From Druceiella hillmani (taxonomy: Eukaryota > Arthropoda > Insecta > Lepidoptera > Hepialidae), in the NCBI GenBank assembly GCA_039881145.1, contig JAYKKI010000003.1, positions 7,957,501 to 8,021,500 on the forward strand: 64,000 nucleotides of DNA, read 5' to 3'. The position numbers and the translations under genes are program-made. Of this stretch, positions 37,889-50,275 are shown piece by piece; within the stretch, counting starts at the first letter, position 1; every line of letters begins with the position of its first letter. The notes beneath the pieces are model-generated. The model did no database searches and had not been told where the DNA came from. It saw only the letters and a list, made by a program, of their open reading frames with translations.

Positions 37889-40800
37889 GTGGCTCTTTCT
37901 TTTAATCTGCTTGAAAATAATAAAATGTAAAAGTGCATCTAATAGTAAAAGGCGACCTAAAAAAATGTAATGTTCTGAAGCCAAACAAATCAAATTATAA
38001 AATGTTTAAGCATGTGACAGAACACATATAATATTACACTGTTTTCTACATATCTTGATGCAAATTAACCTAAAAAGTTTTAATTCAAAGTTCTTTTTAA
38101 ATGAAATGTATAGAATTTTTCCAGATTTCTCGAAGCCATGGCTGAAAAATCGGAGGGAGGGGCACATTGATGCATTGAGGATTATAAACTGTAAAACTTA
38201 ATATTTGACAAAAAATTTCTATGCAAAAAATGGTAAATAAACCTGCATTTCTTTTTAAAAGTCTATTCTTCACTTTCCCTCTTTGATGGGGTTCATAAAA
38301 AACTCACTCGCAATTTACGTGTTCATAGGGCGATACTTAATTTTTTTTTACTCGCTCCTCGAGATCTCAATATTATTAAAACTTAAGGAGTTTTGAAACT
38401 ATGAAAAAGGGATCGACGATGTACGGTCGGACGGATATGATGGAGTCATAAGATTTTTTTATTTCATTTCGGGGTACTAATGAGGTGCTTAAAAGAGATT
38501 TAAAAAATTAGCAATATTACCAACGTGAATATTTTGTTGCCATGAATTATTTTCTCCATAAGGGTTGCCGAAAACACAAGTTTGGTTTGTACTTTGTTAT
38601 TGTATTTTACCCTTCAAAAATTCCCATGCGCGAATATCTGCGATTCACACTTGACCCAGCTGATATTTTGGAAATCTTAAATTACAAGGATCTTAGGGAT
38701 ACTCTTTAACGTTATTATAACAAAAGAAGTAACATAATTGCGATTTAATTTAATTAATTTTATACTAAATGTTCATTGAATGTATTATTGTTTCAATTAA
38801 TGTTTCAGCCAAAGATGATAAAAATGAAAATGTTTTGCTTATTTGTATCATCTAACAAATTGTTTGTTTCTTCTTTTCTTTCTCTTTACAGAACAGAATC
38901 TTCTGCTTTTAGATTATTAATCAATTTTCAATAGTCTTGGACGCCCATCGCATTACCGGACAGTTGTGGATAAACTGCGGAGAAATGGGAAAAAATATAT
39001 AGTTTCGCATTTTACTAAATAATACTTCAGTACGGTAGCTTTAATTTTATAATGGATAAATTATATCTGATAAAAATAATGAATGGCGACAATTTAGAGA
39101 TAAATTAAATTTTTGTCGATATGATGTTTAATATTGTTTGCAATAATTTCTTCAAATATTTTCAAGGACTATTTTCTCTTGAATACACATATTTAATACC
39201 ATCTTAAACCAATCTAAAAAGTACTTTCTATAGTTTCTTGTGGTCTTTATTTGCCTGTCAACCATATGATTTAGTTTTTTCCACCATTAAAAATACCTTC
39301 TAAATCTTTGAAAATGATCTCTAAAATCGTTACATACTTTCAAAGCATTCATTGATATTGATAAAATCATGGGTATTACATGGTAATATAAACATGCTCA
39401 GTGCGGTCAAATTTATATTAACTAGTAAATTATATTATATTCATGGCTTGTATATTATACGCTAATTAGAGCTTACTTTCAAAGATCAATAATCTTTATA
39501 AAGTTTTATGAGGTTGCATAGCTAATAAATTACGTCATACAAAATTTCAAGTGAATTGACTTAAATGGTTAAATTAGTTGGTAATCATCGAGTGAGATGG
39601 AGAGATTATGATGTTGGTAATTATTATTAACCCTTTAACATTACTTGGCATCAACGAGTATTTCATGAGATATAATTTTGAAGAGAAATTACTGTGGAAT
39701 GCCCGTATTGCTATGAATTAGCGTTTGTGAGTACCTCGTTTTCCTCAAAATATAAAAAACAAAATGTGATTATTAGAAAATCTGATAAAATCACAAAACA
39801 TATTATGAAATGATGCCAGCATTGCAAGAAGCATATCGATACTGATCTGTATTATGCTTTTCTGTTTAGTTTTCAATTTATTATGAAAGGTGTTTTTTGT
39901 TTCGCTTCAATATTTTCTTTGTAAAATATTTAATAATGAAAAAGCTTCCTGCAAGGATCTAAATTTCTTGATTTTTTTTTGTCACATTTTTGTTTATATA
40001 ACTTACCCATAAAATGTATTTAAAAAATTGGCCTATTGAAAATATATCAATAAATTTATAGTTTTAGGTTAATAAATTGTATTTTTTAGGTTTGTATTTT
40101 GCAGTTAATTGAAGTAGTTTCTTTTTCTTATTTTCCTTGTATTAAGGTTTAAATTTGAAATTCCCATCCCTTTATAATTTTTAACCGAGACATAGGAGTT
40201 TATTGATTTACGTAGATTTGAATTGAGTGTTGTACATATCAATACATATCACAATAGAAAATTACATGTTTTTGTGCATGGTTTATGCAGTTACACGTGG
40301 CTTGCTTGGGCATGTGAATATTTAATAATTTTGATATATTATATCCAATCGAAGTACTCACTTTATGATAAGTAGTCCGAACATACAAACTGAACGCTAC
40401 TCGACTGAACTGACTTTCAGTTTCTATCTCGCGATATATGAAATTGTAAATAAATTCTCGTTGCAAACATTTTCTTTAAATAACAAAAATGGATTCCTTC
40501 ATCAAAGCAGGATATTGTAGAGTTTGTAGGAGTATGCAAGTCATTATTGTACAGCTTACGACTATATCAAATATATTTATATATTCAAAATAAAACAATC
40601 CTTGGTATTGTTTCAATTTGAACAACCCTCCACATTAACTCGCACATTCATACACAATACACGCACATGCACACATATACACACAAAATCATTGTGTTAT
40701 TATTTGCAATAAAAATCTATACTGTCAATCAAAGTAAGTAAAGATAACTTGAATGAAAATAACTTTTTATATAAATATCAAATTTTCCGTTTCATAAATA

Positions 40801-41740
40801 CCCTTTTTATATTTCGCTCGTGAATTTATTTCGCTCAATTTACTGCCTTATCCTTTTCCTTTTTACGTTTATTTTATTATTGTAAATACGCTTTTTCGTC
40901 CTAGCAAGTTAATTCGCAGGGGAATATGTTACTTCTTAGACTATATGATACTGCTGACGTTTCCCATATTAGATTTTATTGAAAAATTAATATAATTATC
41001 AATGATAGACCAAAGCCAATTTAAAAAAAAATGGTTTCCAGAAAATGTAATTTACGCTATTTTCATAATAATTTATGGGATATTTCTGATTAGGGGTGTT
41101 TATTATTATGTGTGGTTAGGATTTCCATTTCGAATAAAATGTTGTGCTAGTCTTGATGATAACTTCACTTGTGTTCTTTTTATTAATGAAACAGTATTGA
41201 TAATAAACTACGAATTAATAAAAAGACAATTTCAATGGCAATAACTATAACAAAAAAAAAGTGATGTGAAAAATGGTGTTACTATGAAGACGCCGTTTTC
41301 AAACTTTAAATTTACAACTTTATATCAATTACTTCAGTATAAATCAATATATCTATAAATATAAGGGCTATAATAATATATTATTCCATAAAAAAGCAAA
41401 ATGTTTAAATAATGTATATATTGAGAGATCAAACGAATTAAAACAAACATCATTAAATTATAAAAGTATTAAGTATACATAAATATTCGATTTACATCAT
41501 TCCGTCACTATAATTATTGAAGAACGTTGCTATAAATATATTAATATCACAGTCAAGAAAAATTTCCTTAACATACTTTGTAAGTCCATGATTATACTTA
41601 CCCACAAACTGAGAATCAAAAGTAGAATGCAAATTCAAAGTGGTTGTTATGAATTTTTCCACTTAAATGCCGGCTTTGTCGTTTGAACCATTATATGTAC
41701 AGCTTGACCAATCAAGTTCACCCAATTAAACTGTGAATAA
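37888..41740. other. AT-rich DNA, nothing identified except a CA-rich patch
   Basis: No gene could be supported in 3.9 kb. A CA-rich imperfect microsatellite lies at about 40635-40686. Frames at 40239-40466 (minus) and 41002-41244 (plus, with a hydrophobic segment AIFIIIYGIFLIRG) have no family I recognise. Confidence 0.4.
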
Positions 41741-41874
41741 TCTTTTAATTTCATTTGAATGAGTGTGAATAATCTTCTAATTTAATTTCAATTCTTAAAT
41801 TAAATTTTGACATAAATCATTATCATATCAATCATTATCATATCAAAAATTGATCATTAACTGAATGTTAAGAA

Positions 41875-41936
41875 GTGTAATTTATAACACTGTGAATTAT
41901 CTTCAAATACATAATTCACAGTATATAAAATTACAC
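41875..41936. repeat. Imperfect inverted repeat, 26-bp arms
   Basis: The arms 41875-41900 and 41911-41936 pair at about 22 of 26 positions around CTTCAAATAC; the inner 12 bases are perfect. It abuts the R1-like LINE relic. Short direct repeats (GTGAATAATCTT; ATCATTATCATATCA) lie just upstream. Confidence 0.8.
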
Positions 41937-41944
41937 GACAAATA

Positions 41945-43110
41945 GTGAGACGAAGAAGAAGAGGGAAGAGGGACTACCCTTACTCAAAACGGAGGAAACA
42001 CTGCGCCCCGTAAACACGGAAGAAGGTGGACCAATCCCACCTGGCAAACAGATAACACAGCACTCCGACAAGATAAAGACAACGGATTGGCAAACTGGTT
42101 CAATCAAAAAAGGACAAGAAGAAGCAGTGCATAAATCCTCTGAAGCAGCCTTTGCAGCAGCCTAAGCAAAGAGGTCAGGAAGATAAGCGACTAAACCAAA
42201 TGCACTGATCATCCTACCAAAGTATGCAGAGATTCTTACACGAGTCAGGAAGGACATTCCTGATGACCAGACCCGTTTCACAGTTGACAAAATCCGCAAG
42301 ACAGCTGCCAGACATTTTCTGATTGAACTCGCTAGACAGAACACTGATGAAGGTGCAAAAAACCATTGCGGACCTCCTCAAAGAAGACGCCAAAGTCATC
42401 AGTAAGGAACCTCAAGAAGACCTCGAAATAAGAGATCTCGATGACATTATGCAAAAGGAGGAGGTCCTTGCAGTCTAATAAAAAGCGGCTGGAGAGGGGT
42501 GTCATATCACGAAAGACGCAATCAAATTATTGCCTAAGATTTATAGAGATACTCAGACTACCTCAGTGACACAGAGTGTCACTGAGGCAGTCTGATTACC
42601 TCTGTGGAAGGTGCTCGGCGAACATGGTAAGATCAGGATTGGCTGGGTTAATTGCCAAATAAGAGCAGTGGAGAGATTAACCAAGTATTTCAAGTGCTGG
42701 AATTATAGCCATCTATCCATTCAGTGTAAATGTGAAGTGGTCCGATCCAAACACTGCATTAAGTGTGGACAAGGAGGCCACAAAGCAGCTGAGTATAAGA
42801 AAGAGGCCCCATATGCTCTATACGTTGAAAAAATCAACATGGAGACCTCTGCTCACGATGCTAGTACCAGTAGATGTCCAGTCTACCGAAAGACACTTCA
42901 GGAGATAAAAAAAACAAACAAAAATGAAGGTAATGCAACTCTAATTTAACTTTACCCATTGTAAGGCCGTTCACGATCTGCTTACGTGCGCGGTCCGTGC
43001 GCAAACTGAACCCAGATCTGACATTAATATCGGAGCCATACAGACACCTAACTACTCAACCGTGGGAAACGGATAGCACTGCCAAAACCGTCATCTGATC
43101 CTGCTCTCAA
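41945..43110 (+). pseudogene. R1-like LINE relic: gag (ORF1) and start of ORF2
   Basis: The first half, in several frames, encodes a gag-like stretch (FLTRVRKDIPDDQTRFTVDK, then RKTAARHFLIELARQ). At 42611-42949 there is GKIRIGWVNCQIRAVERL followed by zinc-knuckle repeats: FKCWNYSHLSIQC, then CIKCGQGGHKAAEYKK, then a third without its cysteines. Cysteines are lost from all three CCHC knuckles. At about 43030-43095, in another frame, EPYRHLTTQPWETDSTA matches the N-terminal 'EPY' motif of the ORF2 AP-endonuclease of R1-type elements. The element stops there, with no RT. The GWVNC phrase plus tandem CCHC knuckles is typical of R1/TRAS-type ORF1. Frameshifts and stops make it non-functional. Confidence 0.75.
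42553..42595. repeat. Inverted duplication inside LINE ORF1
   Basis: 20-base arms (42553-42572 and 42576-42595) pair with one mismatch around AGA. The hairpin interrupts the coding region just before the GWVNC segment and puts stops in frame, so it arose after the element inserted. Confidence 0.95.
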
Positions 43111-43119
43111 TAAAATAAA

Positions 43120-43157
43120 TACAGACACACACATGCATACAGAGACACACACAGATA
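43120..43157. repeat. (CA)n-rich microsatellite
   Basis: ACAGACACACACATGCATAC is followed by AGAGACACACACAGA, directly after the R1-like relic. Confidence 0.9.
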
Positions 43158-44308
43158 AAAATAATCTTTATTATTAACCGGCTATCGATGTTTTAAGTAT
43201 TTTTTTATTTTTGTTATACAAAATTCATCAACCGTTCGTTGTATAGATTTTACTGCCCTTTTTAGAAGTAATTTTAAGTAGGAATGAAAAATATATATAA
43301 AAAGATTTTCGACTACGTTTCTCTTTTAAGAGCCGTCGAAGAAAGGACGCAAAATGATCTGTCAGGTTAATGCTGTTTATTAGTGCTGCTGTCAATTAAT
43401 TAAGGAATAATTACTTTATTAATCAAGAAATTATAGCTTTAGTATTGATATTGACAATTGTTTCTTTTATAAGCAACCATCATAGACGGTTATATAGTAA
43501 GACTCTAAAAATTTGTCCCACTAGAGGGTGGTATTATTTAATTTTAAAAAAGTCATTAATTTAATAACGTACTAATGTTTCCATTTATTAACTTCAATAT
43601 TATTCTTATAATTAGTCTTTAGGTCACCTTCTTTGGCCTGTAGAATACAAAGAGTTTGTAAGGTCATTAATTTTTTTAACGTATTACCACTTTGCATCTA
43701 TAGTAACTAATTTTTTTAAATTTTTTCTTTAAAAACAGTGATATCTTAAAATATTAAGAAGGGTTATTCACATAGGCATTGGAGATTTCGCATGTAATTC
43801 TTATTATAAACTTACGGTTTAATGTAACCAATTCATGAATAAGGAAGGATAAAATAAAACGTATATTAAAGATAACACATTGCTTACTTAGTTGTGGACA
43901 TTTATAATAAATAGTTGATGAAAATATGAACTTACAGTTTTATAATTGAAAGACCGGCTAACAAGCAAATAAAATGTTCGAATAATAAAGTTTAATAAAA
44001 TATTAATTGTGTGAGGGACTTCTACCGCAGAAATATTTGCAATATTAAAGATTGTTATAAAATTTTTAAAACATTGTGAGAAAAATAATTCTGACATCTA
44101 TTCTTTTCTTGTAGTTTATTTCATAATTTTTTCCAATTATATTAGAGCGAAATATGATTGAAATTTCGATAGTCTTTAGGGAAAAATTCTATGGTTGGTA
44201 TAAATTATTCGGGAAGGTAAAATATTACAAAATAAAATAGAAATTATACCAATTTAATTGTCCTGCTCCTTTTATTTTGGTGCCTTTTCTCTCAAAAACA
44301 TTATGTTT

Positions 44309-44309
<1 letters not shown>
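43158..44309. other. AT-rich DNA, one small ORF noted
   Basis: A 28-codon plus ORF at 43284-43370 ends with the balanced segment DYVSLLRAVEERTQNDLSG. It may be a repeat or exon scrap, with no family recognised. The minus frame 43888-44097 is unremarkable. Confidence 0.3.

Positions 44310-44357
<48 letters not shown>
44310..44357. repeat. (AT)n microsatellite, ~48 bp
   Basis: The tract is preceded by ACATACATAC units. Confidence 0.95.
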
Positions 44358-44360
<3 letters not shown>

Positions 44361-44377
44361 ATAGTAAATAGCGGAGG

Positions 44378-44423
44378 CATACACGGCGTGTATATTAAAA
44401 AAACAATATGCACGCCGCGTATG
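44378..44423. repeat. Inverted repeat, 19-bp GC-rich arms
   Basis: CATACACGGCGTGTATATT (44378-44396) pairs with 44405-44423 at 17 of 19 positions around an eight-base loop. An adjacent minus frame (ending 44510) is open but unidentified. Confidence 0.9.
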
Positions 44424-45969
44424 TTTCCTGATCACCTCTAATATATTGTAGCATGACATTTCACTATGAGGCAATTGGAATAGGGCAGCCGATGCAAGCC
44501 GTCCCAACACAAATAATCACATTAATATAAATTTAGCCAACTGTATATATGGATCCAATATCATAATGGCGTTCCAGGACATACCACTTATGATTGGCAT
44601 CAACAGATGGCATTAGGCTAAGTTAATTCGCGTTATTCAAATCATACGCTAATTTTTTGTGCGAATGAAGTTGAAAAGACAATTATTCTTAAAATATTAT
44701 TTCCTATAGGCTAAGATATTTTTCATTAAGTTCTATACTTGTTATACGAGAAAAAGCTAGATTTAAGGAGACGATTATATTTTGGCATATTTAGCGAATA
44801 CATACTATCAATTTAACTCTGAGTTACGTAAAACATAAATATTCAACAACCTGATCGTACAATAAAAATAAGATCGATAAAAGTGAAATTCGAAATTTCC
44901 TTCACAGCAAAAGCGCTGATTTCTGCCGTGGAATATTGAAATAAGCATTCGTCGTATACGCTCATATGAGACCGATAAGCCTACTTTCCACCTACCCTTA
45001 TTCTATTGTACATTCAGCACAGCGAGTTCAATATGTAATAGTTCGTTTAGCATATTCAAGCGGTCCCATTCCTCCTAATATCGCTCATTTCCTTTTATTG
45101 GATATAATGTGTCCCTGAGCAATGGTTCTAGACATACAAGGATGCATTATACGTTTTTATGGTAAGGCCTTTTAACGTTTACGGGGAATTCCTTCGAATA
45201 CTGACATAACGGTTGGGAGTTTTTTTATCACAAAGTATGGCATTTGTTTGCAAAATAGTGTAAATATATTTATGTATGAAAACATATTCGACATGTGAAC
45301 GTAACCATGGTTCTGGTCTCTTGTGCAAATCTCGAATTCCAATTTGAAATAAATATTCTTTTGCTTTTAATTACTTACATTTTAACTGGTCAGTTTTTAC
45401 TTTTAATGTCACTTTATTGGTGTTACAAATTACACAAACAATATTTTTTTAATTACTTTGTAACCATTTTATGCCTAATGGTATAATACAATTAAGTTTG
45501 ATAAAATAAATTTAGGAAACCATTTTGAAAAATATTGTAGCATGTGAAAAATTAGACAATATATAAATAATAAGCCTAAGTTACGTTGTGAATAATCATA
45601 GTAAACGTCGGTTACACGAGTATCATTAGATCTTAATCATTAGAAGCAGTCTATTAGATCATGATTCTTAATCATGATTTAAAGTAAAATAATATTTTTA
45701 AAAGATAAAATCTTCAATATAAGTTTAAAATTACATTATAAACAATTTAAATGTTCTGATTATATTGTACAGCACTAAAGAGTTATGGTGATTTTTTGAA
45801 GTTATACTTATTTAAGCGAATCATCGAAAAATTATGAGAGTGAAAATTTAAAAATACAGGACGAAGTTGGCAATGATACAAGACAAAAAATATAACATGG
45901 AGTTGCTCATTGAACATTAGTCTTTTATAAATTTACATGTCCGAATTTTAGACGCATTCATTTTTGCAG
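44424..45969. other. AT-rich DNA, nothing identified
   Basis: A plus frame at 45295-45486 is hydrophobic and unrecognised. A small palindrome (ATCATGATT/AATCATGAT) lies near 45659. Confidence 0.4.
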
Positions 45970-45990
45970 CTACCAGGTTATCATGAGCTG
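45970..45990 (+). other. Candidate 21-nt microexon
   Basis: A strong acceptor (CATTCATTTTTGCAG) and a strong donor (GTAAGAG) lie exactly 21 bases apart. They enclose CTACCAGGTTATCATGAGCT plus G, seven codons in any phase, LPGYHEL in frame 1. If real, the surrounding kilobases would be intron of a plus-strand gene. No adjoining exon was found and chance pairing of sites is possible. Confidence 0.2.
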
Positions 45991-46879
45991 GTAAGAGAAC
46001 GATATGTAAATTTCTTTCATAAAGTGAATGTAGCTACCACAGATCAGATACTAAATAGAAAGTCAAAATCAAGCATTTGTGCGAGCGAGATAGCATTTTC
46101 GCATTTTCAAGTACTTAAAGCTTTGCACAGACCAATTAAGTTTCAGCGAGTACCCATTTGTTAAGCACTTTACGTTATAAAAAACGTTCAATTGAAAGAG
46201 AAGTTCTGAAATTAAAACTTTATTATAAAAAAAATTGCCAGTTCGAGCGACATAACTAAAAAGAACCAACAAAAATCTTACACAACATGCAAACACAATA
46301 AATAAACATTTCTATTTTAAAAACGTTTGTGCCGCTTTTACATATTGAGATGAACTGATAACTAGCTTCAATCGTAAAATATTATACTAATATTTTCAAT
46401 TGTAATACGAATTTTCATTAAATAAATGAACTCTCTACCGTTTACTGTATTACAACTCTAAGAGTATTTAACATCAATTCATGTATTTAACTCGATATTC
46501 ATATTATGGTACAAGCAATACATAACCTTTATAGCGCAAAATATCAATATTACCTTATAGCTTTATTCTGTATCTTATTAACACAAAATTATTGCATTTC
46601 TTACTATTTTGAATTTAGGAGGAGGGTAATTTCTATTTTTTTAAACTATCGCTAAGAAATTTAAACAATCTACTGAATATAAAAAAATGAAAAGGGTACG
46701 GTTCTGATCATCATTTTTTATTTAAAAGATTATTATACTTATTGCAGTTCAATTTCTGTATCATACTTAATCTATCATATACATTCTGTATGTAAATTAC
46801 CGACAACATTTAATAAAGAATCAAATACAAAAAGTAGAATATAAGAATAGCATAATCATTCCTTTGTAAACATTCTAAA
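45991..46879. other. AT-rich DNA, nothing identified
   Basis: Open frames at 45964-46164 (plus) and 46069-46296 (minus) overlap each other and match nothing known. Confidence 0.4.
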
Positions 46880-48470
46880 AAAATTAAATCTAAGCTTCTT
46901 CCACTTCTTTGCCAGCACTACAGTCTGGTACATGCCAAGGCTTTCCCAATCTGCTCCCTCCAGGCAGTACGACTTGATGCAAGTTTCTCTACCTGTTGAC
47001 TCTAAAAATGGTTAAGTCCTTCTCTGCACTGTCCAACTACCTTGGTCTTCCTCTTCTCCTTGTACCTTTAATTTTTGCCAACGTTAGTATTTACCTGGGT
47101 CCAGATCTTTCCGTCGAAAAACGTGACCCAACCATCTGATTCTGAAGGAATTGACTACTCCCAAAATATTTGCTTGCCCATATTTAGTAAAAATTTCATT
47201 GTTATATAAGCTTCTCTAGATATTATTTTCATTGACCGCTTCAAAAATCAATCGAAGGATCCTTTATTCAAAGATGAGTTATTCGAGTATTTCGATTATG
47301 AGTATTCTCTTCTGCTTTATTGATTGCCCAGGTTTCGCTACAATACAAAATGATGGGTTGTTGAGAATTTTATATATATTTATTTGTGTATCAATAGAGA
47401 TGAGTTTTGATTTGACTTGCTTTTTTAGACTATAGTAACATAGGTACTTAAACTGAGTGACTCCTTCAAAGATATAATTTCCAATTTGGAGCGACTGCAC
47501 ATCATGCGCTCTAGAGCTTACTAACAAAAATTTTGTTTCTTTTTCGTTTACTGCTGAGACAATATTTCTAGCAGCAGTTTCAAGGGCAATAAACGTCTTT
47601 ATAATACCTTTTTTGGTTCGCCCAACTATATCAATATCATCAGCGCAAGTCAGCAATTGTGTAGATTTTTGCAGAATGGTATTTTTGGTGTTAATCCCCG
47701 AGTCTATTATAACTTTTTTAAGGGCTTTGTTAAATAAGATGCAAGACATTGAACATAAGCTTAACTCTATATTTGACACTTCATAAAGCCTTTCTGATAA
47801 GATTGAAAGGTTTTGGTGAAATTCTGAATTCACACATTTCCTCAAAATGTCTCTTTCTGTTGATGCAAACTTACGCTGCTTTGAAACTTAAGAAAAGGTA
47901 ATAGGTATCAATTCCATATTTCTTGGTCTTTTCAACGATTTCCCTAAACAAGGTCTACAGTTGATTTTCCCTCCATAAAACCACATTGATATTTTCGTAT
48001 CATTTTTGTGGCGTAGGGAAAAAGGCTACGAAATAAGATATTTGAAAATGTTTTAAAGGTCACAATGAGAAACGTGATGCCTCGATAATTGTGACAGTCG
48101 AGCTTCTTTTCTTTCTTGTGGATGGCGGAAATTGAACCCTATCCCATTCAATGGGCATATGTCCTTGATTCTACACGAAACAAATGATTTTTCGAATCCA
48201 TATTTTTAAGAGTGTTTCTTATTGCCCGCAATATAAGTATGTCAACATTTTGTGCTTGTGGTCCGGTATTAGATATCTCAATATTATCATCTTCTTCCAC
48301 CGGCTTATCTCTACGAAAAGAACATCCTTAAAGTGATCTCGCCATCTATTCATTGCCCTTACATTATTGCAGGTTAGTTCACCGTTTTTGTTTCTGAAGG
48401 TCACAGTTTTAGAACGGAAATATTTTCTAACGTCATTAACCAATTGGTAGAATTTACGTGCTAATCTAAC
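46880..48470 (-). pseudogene. RTE-like LINE reverse transcriptase pseudogene
   Basis: Minus-strand order: FYQLVNDVRKYFRSK and RAMNRWRDHFKDVL (pre-RT region, 48470-48300); YQCGFMEGKSTVDLV (the 'QxGFRxGRSTxDxI' motif, about 47990-47940). An unbroken 188-codon frame at 47845-47279 follows, with LTCADDIDIVGRT, where YADD is changed to CADD at 47636-47647, then AVNEKETKFLLVSS and FEGVTQFKYL. Past a frameshift come IRWLGHVFRRKDLDPG (about 47130) and an RRRGRPR-like tail near 47040. Length and order fit the second half of an RTE-type endonuclease/RT protein. Tyr to Cys in the catalytic box plus several frameshifts imply inactivity. Its 5' end lies only ~230 bp from the errantivirus relic. Confidence 0.8.
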
Positions 48471-48689
48471 CTAATATGTATTAAATCAATTACATTATTT
48501 TTTTTAAAATTGTTTTCTAAACAGTCTTTTACTTATTAGCTACATATAGTAAGTCTCCAGCTAAAAAATCACTTGGATATAATAACAACTTATTTTTATC
48601 TTCTAAATCAATATGCTCGTAGCTATGTTGTATATTATGTATTAGCCATATTACTAAAAATCGCATTTTGACAATCCTATGTTTTAATC

Positions 48690-49406
48690 AGAAACTTACG
48701 CGCAACCCATCCTAATACACATACAATATTACAGTATCCGGATTTCAAAAAACCGTTTACACTCACAACGGACGAAATGAATATAGCCTTATGAGTAGTT
48801 CTATCACAAGGTACAATCGGTATGAATAAACCAATAGCATATGCCAGTAGAACCATCAGTGATACAGAGCAAAAGTACTCCGCAATAGAAAAAGAACTGC
48901 TAGCAATATAGTGGGCAACAAAATATTTTAGGCCATATCTGTACGGACGTAAGTTTACGATTTATAGTGATCACAGACACCTAACTTGGTTATACTCAAT
49001 CAAAGAATTAAATTCAAAACTAACGAGATGGAGATTAAAATTAGAAGAGTACAATTACGACATTGTGTACAAAAAGGGATCCCAAAATACGAATGCTGAT
49101 GCATTATCGCGGATACAAATAAACGCATTGGATACGGACGGTCAATCTTTAGCTGTTAATCCAGATTGGACTTTAGATTTTGAGGATTTGGTACAAATGG
49201 ATGAGGTTGAAGTTAATGATTTAGTTTTAAATTCTATCATTAATAATCCAAATTACCAAATTATAAATACAAAAAACGAAGTTGAGAAAACGGGTACTGC
49301 CCATTCCTCCAACGAAGTAGGCATGCAAGGTATACCCATACTAGAGGAAGCGATAGATACAAAAACACCTAAAATTTTTGTAAAAACTCATTCGATACTA
49401 ACTTAA
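48690..49406 (+). pseudogene. Errantivirus-type pol relic: RNase H region
   Basis: Starts in the region after the reverse transcriptase, with LQYPDFKKPFTLTTDE, then AYASRTISDTEQKYSAIEKE, then [14 protein letters not shown] and [14 protein letters not shown]. These are hallmarks of the RNase H-like domain of Ty3/gypsy pol. The reverse transcriptase and gag are absent, so the element is 5'-truncated. In-frame stops lie at 48792-48794 and 48909-48911; from 49065 the frame is open to 49406. It encodes no working enzyme. A frame change separates it from the integrase ORF 3' of it. Confidence 0.85.
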
Positions 49407-49438
49407 AAATTAAAAATGAATCAAACAATAAACAAAGT

Positions 49439-50275
49439 ATGAAAATAGTATATATACCCGTAACGGAAAGAAGTAAACATATTTTACAATTCCTCAAAGA
49501 TAATACTAAAAGTAAAGTTAAATACTATTGTCACTTTGAAAATGACGACTTATTTAAACAATTTAGCGTAATTTATAATGATTTATTCAATCAAAATGGT
49601 CCACAATTAATAAAACGTGTGATAAATGTCACTGACAAGGAAGAACAAATAAATATAGTGAAAAATTATCATGAGGGAAAAAATAGTCACAGAGGTATAG
49701 GAGAAACGGTTAAGCAACTTAGAAAAAACTATTTTTGGCCCGGTATGGCAACTGTAAAAATATTCATAAATAATTGCGAGAAGTGTAAAAAGACCAAATA
49801 TGACAGACACCCACTAACAGTACCGCTTATGATTACCGAAAATGTTGCTAAACCCTTACGACGGATTCATATCGATACGTTTCAAGTAGAAGAACAAGCA
49901 TTCTTAACAATGATAGACGCATTTACAAAATTAGGTCAGGCTATAAGGATTACAGCAAAAACTTCGATTTCCGTTGTGAGAGCCCTTTTTAAATATTTTT
50001 CAATGTATGGAATTCCAATGGAAATCATAACCGACGGGGTCCCAGAGTTCGACAATGAAATAATTAAAGACCTTTTAAGTGCTCATAAAATCGCTGTACA
50101 TTTCACCACACTTAACCTAAACTCTAATGGTCTCAGGGAAAAATTTCATTCGACTCTATTTGAGTTGTTGCGTATTATCAAACAACATCATAAAGTTAAC
50201 ATTGAATCATTAAGGTGTTATGCAATAATTTCATATAACAGTAATATACATAGTTCAACACCTTTAGAACTTTAA
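49439..50275 (+). CDS. Ty3/gypsy (errantivirus-type) integrase remnant
   Basis: A 278-codon ORF starts at an ATG. It holds an HHCC zinc finger (His78, His84, Cys113, Cys116; context KNYFWPGMA), then an integrase core with Asp146 (HIDTF), Asp199 (ITDG) and Glu234 (NGLREKFHSTL), giving DD35E spacing. It ends at TAA just after SSTPLEL, where intact integrases continue into a C-terminal domain, so it is truncated. It probably needed fusion to the upstream pol frame, which is broken. The triad is visible but expression and activity are unlikely. Insect errantiviruses (gypsy, ZAM-like) are the nearest group, inferred from the env-like region that follows. Confidence 0.85.
   Translation: MKIVYIPVTERSKHILQFLKDNTKSKVKYYCHFENDDLFKQFSVIYNDLFNQNGPQLIKRVINVTDKEEQINIVKNYHEGKNSHRGIGETVKQLRKNYFWPGMATVKIFINNCEKCKKTKYDRHPLTVPLMITENVAKPLRRIHIDTFQVEEQAFLTMIDAFTKLGQAIRITAKTSISVVRALFKYFSMYGIPMEIITDGVPEFDNEIIKDLLSAHKIAVHFTTLNLNSNGLREKFHSTLFELLRIIKQHHKVNIESLRCYAIISYNSNIHSSTPLEL

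Noticed and set aside
37737..37993. Several open frames of Tyr-Ile repeats
   Set aside because: They are readings of the (AT)n microsatellite. The same applies at 20040-20273, 29374-29571, 30109-30312 and 44225-44413.
40239..40466. 75-codon minus-strand frame
   Set aside because: Starts at a plausible Met but has no family resemblance, splice context or compositional contrast.
42162..42399. Two minus-strand frames of about 60 codons
   Set aside because: Antisense to the R1-like ORF1 relic, which has recognisable gag motifs on the plus strand.
47232..47435. 67-codon plus-strand frame
   Set aside because: Antisense to the RTE-like reverse transcriptase; no independent motif.
49607..49810. 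67-codon minus-strand frame
   Set aside because: Shadow of the integrase ORF on the opposite strand.
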